A DNA stretch of 13,484 nt, from positions 1-13,484 of the forward strand of contig NZ_BMQL01000082.1 of the NCBI RefSeq assembly GCF_014648095.1. Direction: 5' to 3'. Positions 1-7,214 of the stretch are shown here, piece by piece; the first letter of the stretch is position 1, and each line of letters opens with the position of its first letter. Below the pieces are notes generated by a model that was not told the DNA's origin, searched no databases, and saw nothing but the letters and a program-made list of their open reading frames with translations. A program made the position numbers and the translations under genes. This DNA comes from Deinococcus ruber (GTDB lineage: Bacteria; Deinococcota; Deinococci; Deinococcales; Deinococcaceae).

Positions 1-40
1 ACAAGTCGCTGAGGCCGACATCCAGTCCAAGCACAAACAT
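1..40 (-). CDS. IS110-family transposase, N-terminal fragment (runs off left edge)
   Basis: Only the first 13 codons are visible: MFVLGLDVGLSDL. This beta-strand with an early Asp (LGLDVG) is the opening of the RuvC-like DEDD domain of IS110-family recombinases, where the Asp is the first catalytic residue. The start is well defined: a GGAGG ribosome site lies about four bases upstream of ATG (complement of bases 45-50). IS110 enzymes recombine DNA guided by a bridge RNA made from the element's own non-coding end. The family call rests on a short N-terminal signature and on the long untranslated upstream segment. The rest of the gene, including the C-terminal serine-containing domain, lies outside the window. 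Confidence 0.72.
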   Translation of the reverse strand, partial: MFVLGLDVGLSDL

Positions 41-48
41 AACCCCTC

Positions 49-1029
49 CTAGAAAGGGAAAACATCGTCACTGGCCCCGTTCGGTCGGCGTAATTTTGTG
101 TGCAGGCTTGATGGCCTCGAATACTGTCGCACCTGAGCGAAGGGACTCGAGCCGGCCCTATTTGCAATCCGACCTTGGTGGGTCAAAGATCTCAGCGGGC
201 TTGTTGGCTCGAGGATGTGACAAGCCCAGCTTCCCACGGCTCGGCTCAACACACAAAGATATGAGTAAAGGCATGGCGGCACCAGCACCGCCGCACGGTC
301 ACCCAGGGTGATGCTGCGGTCGGTGTAGTCCAGATTCCGGATACCGACCCGTTCCAGGTCCGAGGGTGACATGTCCTCGTACACCAGCTGATCCTCCGGC
401 CCGCTCTGCCGCTCGAAGCTAATCCAGGGCGTGTAGACCGTCCCCGAAGCATCCACGAAGGCTGCCCCGCCCGCCGAAGGTGTCCAACTGGCGGGGATGG
501 TCCCTGCCAGGGAAACGCTGGCACTGAAGGGTTTGACGTCTGGTTCGTCGGCATAGGGAAGCTCGGGCGGAACTATCGCGGGCGGAGCGGGCAGGTTGTC
601 GAGTGGAATCCAGACACTGGTGACTGGGTGATGCCCGATGACGCTGCTGGCGGTCAGGCGCAGGGAACCGTTCCAGACTTCCACCGCGTGATCGGTGGTG
701 AGGGCCTCGCCTGCCTCGATGCGTTCGAGCTTTCGTTCGTCCACCGTCTTGTCCAGCACGCCTGCGCCGAGCGCGACCATCATGGTGGGCAGGGGGTTAT
801 CTCCGAGATTCCAGATATGCCAGTTGACGGCCAGCAGATAACTGCCGCTGATGCTGGGTTCCGCGATGCGGATCCGCACATCTGTCATGCCCTGTTCGGT
901 GAGCGCTTTGGCGCTCTGCGCTGCCGTCTCGACGCGCGTCAGGAGTTCCGGGGTGAGCTGGATGATGAGGGAGGTGGGGGTGACGGCGGCACCGTACCGG
1001 GTTTGTGCGTCGACAACGAGGTAGCGCAT
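49..1029 (-). CDS. Uncharacterised protein, 3' end replaced by IS110 insertion
   Basis: I do not recognise this protein. The start is secure: AAGGAG sits five bases before ATG at 1029. Residues 1 to about 250 read as a coherent soluble protein opening MRYLVVDAQTRYG, with a helix rich in Ala/Glu (about 27-45) and hydrophobic strands such as YLLAVNWHIWNLG (about 64-76). No signal peptide or membrane segment is apparent. After roughly residue 250 the composition changes abruptly (LYSYLCVLSRAVGSW onward) and the frame ends at a TAG inside the ribosome site of the IS110 transposase. The last 70 or so residues are therefore probably IS-encoded read-through, and the native C terminus is lost or lies beyond the IS. 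It is the last gene of the left operon, 55 bases after the 274-residue gene. Confidence 0.7.
   Translation of the reverse strand: MRYLVVDAQTRYGAAVTPTSLIIQLTPELLTRVETAAQSAKALTEQGMTDVRIRIAEPSISGSYLLAVNWHIWNLGDNPLPTMMVALGAGVLDKTVDERKLERIEAGEALTTDHAVEVWNGSLRLTASSVIGHHPVTSVWIPLDNLPAPPAIVPPELPYADEPDVKPFSASVSLAGTIPASWTPSAGGAAFVDASGTVYTPWISFERQSGPEDQLVYEDMSPSDLERVGIRNLDYTDRSITLGDRAAVLVPPCLYSYLCVLSRAVGSWACHILEPTSPLRSLTHQGRIANRAGSSPFAQVRQYSRPSSLHTKLRRPNGASDDVFPF
60..245 (-). ncRNA. Candidate IS110 bridge RNA region
   Basis: This segment lies just upstream of the transposase, where IS110-group elements encode their bridge RNA. It is rich in pairing. Bases 197-204 (GGGCTTGT) and 220-227 (ACAAGCCC) form a perfect 8-bp stem with a 15-base loop, extendable by two pairs past a bulged base. 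Within that loop, 206-213 (GGCTCGAG) is complementary to 146-153 (CTCGAGCC). A small hairpin is possible at 104-107/114-117. Bases 95-102 and 250-257 are an 8-bp inverted repeat that brackets the segment. Location and folding potential are visible in the sequence; the RNA itself is inferred, and its ends and guide loops are not determined. Confidence 0.35.
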
Positions 1030-1084
1030 ACAAGCTCCTTGAGCGTGAACGAGAGGTGGGGGTGTTCAGGTGCCGGTCAGCCGC

Positions 1085-1909
1085 TCAGCCACCATTCAGC
1101 GCACGCTCTTCAATCCACGCGCGGAAGGCCGGGGCGTCAGGATGCGCCTGGTACGTCATCTGCTGAAACGGCACTGTGTGGCGGGTCTGGCATCCGACGT
1201 ACAGCACGCCCGGATGGTCACGTGCGAACTGCACTTCCGGAGCTGTGCATTCCTGCACGTGCGGGAAGTCGTTCGGCCCTGAGCGGCTCAGGACGATATT
1301 GACCTCACGGATCGATCTCGCCGCGATGAGGTGGTCCCGTGCGCCCTGGAATGGGTCGCTGGACTCTGCGGCGTACCAGTACACCCGGAGTTTTCCTTCC
1401 CGGTGGGGCGGGGGGGTGTCCGGGGCCGCGTTGTTGATGATGTAGCGGCGATCGCTGGTGTTGCCCCACGCGAACTGACGTCCTGGGGCACGCTGAAACG
1501 TGCTGCCCTGGCTGCGTGCGTTCGCCACCGTCACACGCACGACGTCGCCATGCTGATTGCGACTGGTGGTCGTGATGATGCCCTGCCCGATTCGTTTGGT
1601 GTACGGCGCTTCTCTACACAGTTCCCAGATGGAGACGGTTGCGCCGCTGCGCCACGGGTCGTTTTCGTCGCTGCTGGGCAGGGCGCGCCGTTCCAGCAGG
1701 GTCCGTTCTCTGATGCGCCGTGTTCGTTCGACGACGACGCTGCTGAGTTCGCGCGCGGCGAACAGCAGCACTTCGTGGTCAGTCAGGTTCGTGCGGTGAC
1801 CCAGGGCGGTCAGGTGGGTGCGGAGCCGCAGCAGCAGCGCGCCGCCCGGATCGGGTCGAGCGTTGGGCGTCACCGGGGCGGGCGGGTCATGCTGCGGGAC
1901 GCTGCTCAT
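1085..1909 (-). CDS. Uncharacterised 274-residue protein
   Basis: I do not recognise the family. The frame stays open for 90 codons upstream, but that stretch shadows the 81-residue gene and looks non-coding. The better start is ATG at 1909, which overlaps the stop of the 81-residue gene as ATGA, so translation is probably coupled; no separate strong ribosome site is visible. The N-terminal 25 residues are proline-rich and probably flexible. A helical stretch follows (GGALLLRLRTHLTALGHRTN, then ELSSVVVERTRRIRER). The C-terminal half is mixed alpha/beta, with a tract RQFAWGNTSDRRYIINN near residue 150 and a final helix ending AFRAWIEERALNGG. No catalytic motif was identified. Confidence 0.75.
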   Translation of the reverse strand: MSSVPQHDPPAPVTPNARPDPGGALLLRLRTHLTALGHRTNLTDHEVLLFAARELSSVVVERTRRIRERTLLERRALPSSDENDPWRSGATVSIWELCREAPYTKRIGQGIITTTSRNQHGDVVRVTVANARSQGSTFQRAPGRQFAWGNTSDRRYIINNAAPDTPPPHREGKLRVYWYAAESSDPFQGARDHLIAARSIREVNIVLSRSGPNDFPHVQECTAPEVQFARDHPGVLYVGCQTRHTVPFQQMTYQAHPDAPAFRAWIEERALNGG

Positions 1910-2151
1910 CTCGGGAGCGGCGTGCTGACCGGGTCGTGTTCCGACAGGCGCTGGAACTGCACCGCTTCGATTCGCAGGTCCCGCAGGGTGTTGCTGTCGA
2001 GCCGGGTCAGGAGCAGCAGCAGCATCGCGCGCGTGGTTTGTACTGGCAGACTGAAATTCATTGACAGCACCTCCGCTTCGAGATCGATTCGGGATGCGGG
2101 AGGATTCGGCAGATCGGTGGCTGGTGTGACAGGCAACTGGTGTAAGGACAT
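1906..2151 (-). CDS. Uncharacterised 81-residue protein
   Basis: Small gene with a good ribosome site (GGAGGT about five bases before ATG). The protein starts MSLHQLPVTPATDLPNPP, a proline-rich lead, then a strand (EAEVLSMNFSLPVQ) and a leucine-rich helix (TTRAMLLLLLTRLDSNTLRD) too short and charged at its edges to be a clear membrane span. The TGA stop overlaps the next gene's ATG, so the two products are probably made in concert. It could be a small adaptor or partner of the 274-residue protein, but no family is recognised. This frame was preferred over the longer overlapping frame because of its ribosome site, its composition and the ATGA junction. Confidence 0.72.
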   Translation of the reverse strand: MSLHQLPVTPATDLPNPPASRIDLEAEVLSMNFSLPVQTTRAMLLLLLTRLDSNTLRDLRIEAVQFQRLSEHDPVSTPLPR

Positions 2152-2220
2152 CGCGGACCTCCGAGAACGGGTACAGCACGGTGAATTTGGGGGATGAAGC
2201 CGGACAACGTGCGGGCAGAT

Positions 2221-3969
2221 TCAGTGCAGGCGATGTGCGGCGACCAGCTCCTGATGTTCGGCAGCGCGGCGAGTCTCCAGGCCGGGGATGCCTTCGAGCA
2301 GTGACAATGACAGCCAGTCTGTGTCAGGGAAGGCGAGCGACAGCTTCTTGAGGTTCTGCTGGAGGTCGCTCAGCAACTTCTTCTGCCTTAGCAGCTCGTC
2401 AGCGCGTTCGCGGGCGACTTTCCGTTCGGGAAAGAACGTGTCGATCAGTGCTTCGAGCACGACCTTCCCAGCTTCGAGCGGAGAAACGTCATTGTGTTCT
2501 TCTGTGAGGTCGAACGATTCCGTCTCGCCCTCCTCGTACACCGCCGCGAGCAGCAGGCCTCCCACACTGGCCAGATGGGCGCGGACATACGCCTCAGCAA
2601 GTTCGGGCGTTCCGGCGAGCAGCAGCAGCGGGCCGTCCTGAAGCTGCCCGACCGCAATCGGCACAGCCTGGTCCTGCACGAACAGCTCCTCGCACAGCGC
2701 CACCAACTTCCGCGGACTTCGGCTGTACGCATCGAGGGGCCAAAATTCACGCGCTCCACTGCTGCGGATGCTGACAGTGGCCATCAGCTCGCCTTCCTGC
2801 GGCTGCCTGTTCAGCGTCAGCACACCGACCGGCATGTCCGGGAAGGCTGGACGCAGGTGATTCAGGACCAGCAGCTCAGGCGTGGTTCCGTGAACTTCGT
2901 TTCCCTGTGGCAGGGAATAGTTCAGGGTGATCTCCACACAATACTGGTCATCCCGGTTGACCTTCAGTCCGGCGGTCCCTGGCAGATCCAGCGTCGTGGT
3001 CTGGTAGCCAAGGCCACGCAGGTACGCCTGAAGAATTCCTTGCATGCCGAGAATGTTCGCGGTGGTCCACACGTTGTCCTCTGGAAGCGGAAACTGCTGA
3101 TCGATCTTGGGCACGGCGGTGTGGAAGCGTCTCTTCAATTCGTTTTCCAGTACGGCGTTGATCTCCTCGATCAGCAGCAGGCTGGCGGGACTGGGCAACA
3201 GGTCGGTGCGGTCGGGCAGACGCGGGCGCACTTCCGACTCGGGATGCAGCATCAGTGTCAGATGCCCCGAAGAGGTGAGCTGCGCCCGTGCGAGGTATGA
3301 CCCGTGCGCGTACAGATCAGCCTTGAAGCCCGGCGCGGCGACCTGGAAATGCTCCCAGACAATCGAGAACGTCCTCATGTCGGAATATTTTCCGGGGTCC
3401 AGATACAGGGTCGCGCCGGTCAGCTCAAAGACCCTGCCAAAGCCCGTGCGATGCGGCGTGATGGGCGGCAGTACAGTTCCGTCCAGCGTCACTGTGATCG
3501 GCGCGTACCCACGGGCCTTCTTCCAGGCCTCCGCCACCCGTTCGGCCCAGCCGGGCAGCAGGTCGATCTGGACTTCCAGTCCCAGCACCGAGTCACGGGG
3601 CAGCACGTCGACGGCCTGCATCTGCTGAAACTGGGTGGGTGTGACACTGAACTGCCAGTCGAGAGAGCGGTAGGTTACAGCACGGACCCATTCGGGATTC
3701 AGGATCGCCTTCCCACCCAACCCGGCCGGATCGATCACCCCTTCCCCCCACTGGCTGCCCGCGACACTCAGCAGGATCTGCGGGTCGCTCACCCCGCAGC
3801 CGTTATCGCGCAGCACGAACGTGTCACCGCTGAGCGCCGCATGCACCTCGGTTGCGCCTGCTCGCAGACTGTTCTGCAGCAGTTCCTGCATCGCGGACGG
3901 CAGGCCGCCGAAGAACCGGGGGAGTTCGGAGAGCAGGTGGGGATGAATGGTCGGTGTGATGGTGTGCAT
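2221..3969 (-). CDS. GHKL-fold (Hsp90/MutL/MORC-like) ATPase, copy A
   Basis: A 582-residue protein with a Bergerat-fold ATPase at its N terminus. Visible motifs are the N-box ELLQNSLRAGA (Glu29, Asn33), box G1 RDNGCGV (Asp55, Gly57, Gly59) and box G2 GLGGKAI (83-89). This arrangement is seen in Hsp90, MutL and MORC ATPases rather than histidine kinases, as no kinase H-box or receiver domain is present. The middle is uncharacterised. Near residues 510-550 there is a long charged helix (ERKVARERADELLRQKKLLS) likely to form a coiled coil. AGGAG lies six bases before ATG. It follows paralogue B in tandem, 98 bases downstream. It probably dimerises and cycles on ATP; substrate and process are unknown. 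Confidence 0.88.
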   Translation of the reverse strand: MHTITPTIHPHLLSELPRFFGGLPSAMQELLQNSLRAGATEVHAALSGDTFVLRDNGCGVSDPQILLSVAGSQWGEGVIDPAGLGGKAILNPEWVRAVTYRSLDWQFSVTPTQFQQMQAVDVLPRDSVLGLEVQIDLLPGWAERVAEAWKKARGYAPITVTLDGTVLPPITPHRTGFGRVFELTGATLYLDPGKYSDMRTFSIVWEHFQVAAPGFKADLYAHGSYLARAQLTSSGHLTLMLHPESEVRPRLPDRTDLLPSPASLLLIEEINAVLENELKRRFHTAVPKIDQQFPLPEDNVWTTANILGMQGILQAYLRGLGYQTTTLDLPGTAGLKVNRDDQYCVEITLNYSLPQGNEVHGTTPELLVLNHLRPAFPDMPVGVLTLNRQPQEGELMATVSIRSSGAREFWPLDAYSRSPRKLVALCEELFVQDQAVPIAVGQLQDGPLLLLAGTPELAEAYVRAHLASVGGLLLAAVYEEGETESFDLTEEHNDVSPLEAGKVVLEALIDTFFPERKVARERADELLRQKKLLSDLQQNLKKLSLAFPDTDWLSLSLLEGIPGLETRRAAEHQELVAAHRLH

Positions 3970-4013
3970 GGGGACTCCTGTGGACTGCTGGTGTGGAGGG
4001 ATGGTCGGTTCAG
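3970..4013 (-). repeat. Duplicated leader of GHKL copy A (matches 5823-5866)
   Basis: The 44 bases upstream of copy A match those upstream of copy B with three substitutions. They contain the ribosome site AGGAG six bases from ATG. Similarity stops just beyond the block, on the side away from the gene. Retention of this leader in both copies suggests that the duplication included it, or that it carries a shared control signal. Confidence 0.8.
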
Positions 4014-4028
4014 GAAGACCCCTGAACC
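4007..4028 (-). terminator. Hairpin between the two GHKL genes (no clear T-tract)
   Basis: GGTTCAGG (4007-4014) and CCTGAACC (4021-4028) form a perfect 8-bp stem with a 6-base loop in the 98-base gap between the GHKL genes. A second small hairpin (GCTGC/GCAGC at 4032-4036 and 4043-4047) lies beside it. Neither is followed by a run of T on the coding strand, so this could be an attenuator or a processing or stabilising structure rather than a classical terminator. Confidence 0.4.
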
Positions 4029-4067
4029 TCAGCTGCTGCGTTGCAGCGATCGGTATGGCACGCGGAT

Positions 4068-5822
4068 TTAGTCCAGACGGTGCGTGGTGATCAGTTCGTG
4101 ATGTTCGGTGGCGCGGCGCTCCTCCAGCTGGGGAAGCTGCTCCAGCAGGGAGCGGGTCAGCCCGTTGACGTCAGGGAAGGCGACCGACAGCTGCTGGAGG
4201 TCCTGCGTGAGCCGTTCCAGGATGTGGCCCTGCTCCTTCAGCGCATCGGCATGTTTCCGGGCAGCTTTACGCTCCGGGTAGAACGTATCGATCAATACAG
4301 CCAGCAGGGCCTCCCCGGCTTCTTTGGCAGAAACTTCGGTGTGGTCTTCCGTGAGACTGAACGCGCTGAGTTCAGCTGATTCGTGGACAGTGGCCAGCAG
4401 GAGCCCCCCGACTGCTTCCAGATGAGCGCGGACATAGGCTTCTGCACGGTCGGGTGTGCCGGCGAGCAGGAGGAGCGGCCCGTCCGTTCCATCGTCAATG
4501 CCAACCGGGACCGCCTGGTCCTGGATGATGATTTCATCGCATAGAGCGGCGAGCGGTCTGGAGTCCCCCTCGGACACAGCCAATGGCCAGAAGCCACGTG
4601 CTGCAGTGTGCTCACTCCTGAGCGTGGGAACGCCAGAGTCGGCCTGCGGGATGCGGCTGTACAGCTGCGTCGACAGAATCCCGACCGGCATCGCCGGAAA
4701 AGCCAGCCGCAGGTGATTGAGCAGCAGCTCCGTCAGTGTTCCGCGAACTTCATGGCCCTTCAGCAGGTGAAGGACGTTGCTGTGCTCCACGGAGTAATCG
4801 TTGTTCCAGTCCAGGGCCAGGCAAGCGCTGTCCGGCTGCGAATTGACGCTGAGACGATACCCCAGGTCAGAGAGATAGTGTTGGAAGGGTCCGTGCTGTG
4901 CGAGTTCGCTCGCCGCCCTGTGCACGTCGTGTGTGGAAAGCTGAGGCTCACCGATGCTCGGCAGTGCACGCTGGAAGAGCGCTCTCATCGTGCCGTCCAG
5001 CGTGGCGTTGATCTCATCAATCAGCATATCGGTGTCCACGCCGGGCAGCAGGTCACTGCGGTCAGGCAGGCGTGGCTGTACGGCCGAGTCGGAATGCAGG
5101 ATCAGCGTGGGCTGCACGTGCACGCGACGCTCGATCATGGCAGCAGCGAGCAATGACCCCCGGGCGCGCACTGCAGACTTGAGGGTTGGCGCGGCAATCT
5201 CGAAGTGCTCCCGGACCACCACAAGCTCCCTTCGGGACTGAGGAGAGGACATCGGCTCCAGATACAGGGTCGCTCCGGTCAGTTCAAACATCTGCCCACC
5301 GGGTTTCGTCCGGGGAATCACCTCATCATTCAGCGTCACTGGGATGTGGGCGTAACCGCGCGCGCTTCTCCAGGCCGCTGCGACCTGCTCGGCCAGACCG
5401 GGCAGCAGGTCGATCTGGACTTCGAGTCCCCAAACAGGGTGAGCTGGATTCGGCTGCACGTCGACGAGCTGTGCCTGCTGGAACTGGGTGGGTGTGACGC
5501 TGAACTGCCAGTCGCCGGAGCGGTAGGTCACAGTGCGGACCCATTCGGGATTCAGGATCGCCTTCCCGCCCAGTCTGGCGGGATCGTTCATCCCCTCCCC
5601 CCACTGGCTGCCCGCGACCCTCAGCAGGATCTGCGGGTCGCTCACCCCGCAGCCGTCGTCACGCAGTACGAACGTGTCACCGCTGAGCACCGCATCAACC
5701 CTGGTTGCGCCCGCCCGCAGACTGTTGTGCAGCAGTTCCTGCATCGCGGACGGCAGGCTGCCGAAGAAACGGGGGAGTTCGGAGAGCAGCTGGGGATGGA
5801 TGATCGGTGTGATGGTGTGCAT
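4068..5822 (-). CDS. GHKL-fold (Hsp90/MutL/MORC-like) ATPase, copy B
   Basis: A 584-residue paralogue of the following gene. Over the first 122 residues the two differ at about 16 positions. The centre (about 170-430) is much more diverged, and similarity rises again from 'PLLLLAGTP' to the end. The N-box is ELLHNSLRAGA (Glu29, Asn33) and G1 is RDDGCGV. Box G2 reads RLGGKAI, so the first glycine found in copy A is arginine here; binding residues otherwise look intact. A charged C-terminal helix (ERKAARKHADALKEQGHILE) suggests a coiled coil. AGGAG lies six bases before ATG. Both copies are intact, so they may form a heterodimer or recognise different partners through the diverged middle. Confidence 0.87.
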   Translation of the reverse strand: MHTITPIIHPQLLSELPRFFGSLPSAMQELLHNSLRAGATRVDAVLSGDTFVLRDDGCGVSDPQILLRVAGSQWGEGMNDPARLGGKAILNPEWVRTVTYRSGDWQFSVTPTQFQQAQLVDVQPNPAHPVWGLEVQIDLLPGLAEQVAAAWRSARGYAHIPVTLNDEVIPRTKPGGQMFELTGATLYLEPMSSPQSRRELVVVREHFEIAAPTLKSAVRARGSLLAAAMIERRVHVQPTLILHSDSAVQPRLPDRSDLLPGVDTDMLIDEINATLDGTMRALFQRALPSIGEPQLSTHDVHRAASELAQHGPFQHYLSDLGYRLSVNSQPDSACLALDWNNDYSVEHSNVLHLLKGHEVRGTLTELLLNHLRLAFPAMPVGILSTQLYSRIPQADSGVPTLRSEHTAARGFWPLAVSEGDSRPLAALCDEIIIQDQAVPVGIDDGTDGPLLLLAGTPDRAEAYVRAHLEAVGGLLLATVHESAELSAFSLTEDHTEVSAKEAGEALLAVLIDTFYPERKAARKHADALKEQGHILERLTQDLQQLSVAFPDVNGLTRSLLEQLPQLEERRATEHHELITTHRLD

Positions 5823-5866
5823 GGGGACTCCTGCGGACTGCTGGTATGGAGGGATGGTGGGTTCAG
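5823..5866 (-). repeat. Duplicated leader of GHKL copy B (matches 3970-4013)
   Basis: Second copy of the 44-base leader, with three differences, including the same AGGAG ribosome site. Just outside it, CTGGC (5872-5876) and GCCAG (5883-5887) make a small hairpin analogous in place, though not in sequence, to the one at 4007-4028. Confidence 0.78.
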
Positions 5867-5909
5867 TGCCCCTGGCTGGTCTGCCAGAGGCCTGCGCGGA
5901 AGTCGTTCG

Positions 5910-6431
5910 CTAGAGGGAATCGGCGGACGTCCAGCCCTGCCCGATCACCCAGACGGTCGTCACCTGATGAAACCAGTCCGCCCGTGCGCGGTACAGCGCG
6001 ACAATTTCTGAGATCGGCCTGCCCTGGAGACTCGGCGGTAGCGGAGCCTTTCGGTAGGTTTCCTCGCCGTCGTTGACGGTGCGGTACACCAGCGAGGTCT
6101 GCGCGTTCCGGTCGAGCTTCTTGGCTTCCTTCGCTTCTTCCACGGCGGTGATCAGCAGATCGAGCGCCGTTTCGGTTGTCGGCTTGACCGTGAATTCCGG
6201 CATGCCCTCCCCGGCGGGATAGGTTTTCTCGTTCAGGGTCGCCACCCAGGCGCTGAACTGCTGCTCTTCATCCCGGCTGATGAAACTCGCCCAGGTTGGG
6301 CCGCCCTGCCCGCCGTTCTCCACGCTGGCGACACAGGTCTTTTCCCGGTAGAGCTGCGCCGTGAGGGCGAAGCCGTCGCTGGTGGCGAGCGTCTTGAGTG
6401 CCTTGATGGTGTAGGGGTGGGTGTCTGTCAT
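5910..6431 (-). CDS. Uncharacterised 173-residue protein
   Basis: A soluble protein with a good ribosome site (AGGAG six bases before ATG). The N-terminal half is a likely alpha/beta domain: IKALKTLATSDGFALTAQLY then CVASVENGGQGGPTWASF. The V-x-N-x-G-x-GG element (about 36-44) resembles a motif I recall from uncharacterised phage and plasmid proteins. A charged helix (LLITAVEEAKEAKKLDRN) follows, and the C terminus ends in a Trp-containing strand (TTVWVIGQGW). No catalytic residues can be named. It sits between the ParB-coupled gene and the GHKL pair on the same strand, 87 bases before copy B, so it probably belongs to the same unit. The product name must remain hypothetical. Confidence 0.75.
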   Translation of the reverse strand: MTDTHPYTIKALKTLATSDGFALTAQLYREKTCVASVENGGQGGPTWASFISRDEEQQFSAWVATLNEKTYPAGEGMPEFTVKPTTETALDLLITAVEEAKEAKKLDRNAQTSLVYRTVNDGEETYRKAPLPPSLQGRPISEIVALYRARADWFHQVTTVWVIGQGWTSADSL

Positions 6432-6459
6432 GAGATGCTCCTGGCGGTGCGCGTGTTCA

Positions 6460-6512
6460 GCACGCCCAGACCGCCGCGCACCCGTTGAGTGAGCGCAGCG
6501 GTCTGGGCGTGC
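6460..6512 (-). terminator. Long perfect inverted repeat between genes (terminator-like or operator)
   Basis: Bases 6460-6474 and 6498-6512 are perfect 15-bp inverted repeats (core CACGCCCAGACCGC / GCGGTCTGGGCGTG). After one mismatch the stem continues with GCGC/GCGC (6476-6479, 6493-6496), leaving a 13-base loop. It fills the 99-base spacer after the 227-residue gene. No T-run follows on the coding strand. It could end or attenuate transcription from the ParB-like gene, protect the upstream mRNA end, or be a protein-binding site. Confidence 0.5.
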
Positions 6513-6530
6513 GGTGGAAGGGGGACGGGG

Positions 6531-7214
6531 TTATTCGCGGCTGGTAACGACTGGCAGGCCGCTCGCCTGAGCGAGTTTCAGGCGGTCCTGCAGCAACTCC
6601 CGGTTGGGGCCTTCAACCACCACCAGGTGGGTGATTGGCACGCGCATGAAGATCGCCAGTTCGAACGTGCCCTCGTGGAGTCCCAGTGGGCGCATGTCGT
6701 ACCGGCCACTCGGAATGTCCCGCCCGCCCTGCTCGTCCCGCTCGCCCGCGTGGTACGTCAGCTGCAGGCAGTCGTCGCCCGCCGCGTGTCCACGGGGGCA
6801 GGTGAATCCAGCGACGGTGTCGAACTGGCGGTGATTGGCGACCCGGCCGCGGCTGTGCGCGAGATGCAGGTAACTGCCGAGTGTGAGGCGTTCGAAGGGG
6901 AAGTTGCTGCTGAGTTTGCGGCTGATTCCCATCCGCTGGCTCTCGGTGATGTAATCCGTCACCTCGCGGTAATGCTCCGCCCCCACGATGTCGATCAGGT
7001 GCGTGACACCGTGCTCATCCACGAAGTCCTTCACGCCCAGGGCCTGCAGTCCGAATGCCGCCGCGTTGATCGGGAGGGGCGAATCGACCAGGAAGCTCCC
7101 TTCGGGGAAGCACTGGAGCGCCATCTCGGCGTAGATGTCGTACTGTGTCCGGCTTCCACCACAGCCGCGTGCTCCAGTTCGTGCGCGAATCACAGGCGGT
7201 GTGACGGCGGTCAT
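6531..7214 (-). CDS. Conserved hypothetical protein coupled to the ParB-like gene
   Basis: 227 residues from ATG at 7214, which overlaps the TGA of the ParB-like gene as ATGA; the open frame extends upstream only as a shadow of that gene's proline-rich tail. Recognisable stretches are CGGSRTQYDIYAEM near residue 18, VTHLIDIVGAEHYREVTDYI (70-89) and a cysteine pair in FTCPRGHAAGDDC (137-149). From memory this pattern resembles a widespread uncharacterised family found beside plasmid or phage genes, but I cannot name it. The cysteines could bind metal, though only three or four are present. The last third is a compact alpha/beta segment (ELAIFMRVPITHLVVVEGPN). The tight coupling suggests a product made in proportion to ParB. 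Confidence 0.75.
   Translation of the reverse strand: MTAVTPPVIRARTGARGCGGSRTQYDIYAEMALQCFPEGSFLVDSPLPINAAAFGLQALGVKDFVDEHGVTHLIDIVGAEHYREVTDYITESQRMGISRKLSSNFPFERLTLGSYLHLAHSRGRVANHRQFDTVAGFTCPRGHAAGDDCLQLTYHAGERDEQGGRDIPSGRYDMRPLGLHEGTFELAIFMRVPITHLVVVEGPNRELLQDRLKLAQASGLPVVTSRE

Larger units (their letters stand above)
1..275 (-). mobile_element. IS110-family insertion element, left end (partial; inner boundary approximate)
   Basis: The 5' end of the transposase gene (base 40 leftwards) is preceded by about 230 bases that continue the reading frame of the 326-codon gene but look nothing like its earlier protein sequence. The plausible host protein ends near 'ITLGDRAAVLVPP', and residues rich in Ser, Arg and Cys follow. 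I therefore place the insertion boundary near bases 265-290. The exact base cannot be fixed because IS110 elements usually lack long terminal inverted repeats and target duplications. The length of non-coding DNA before the transposase fits the IS110-group layout, with the guide RNA in the left end. The other end is outside the window. Confidence 0.55.

Noticed and set aside
1910..2179. 90-codon N-terminal extension of the 274-residue protein
   Set aside because: The extension overlaps a better-supported 81-residue gene in another frame, and its sequence is compositionally biased; the ATGA junction gives the natural start.
2494..6011. Plus-strand open frames opposite the GHKL genes
   Set aside because: Two of them resemble each other only because the minus-strand genes are paralogues; their translations are Arg/Gln-rich and lack a domain.
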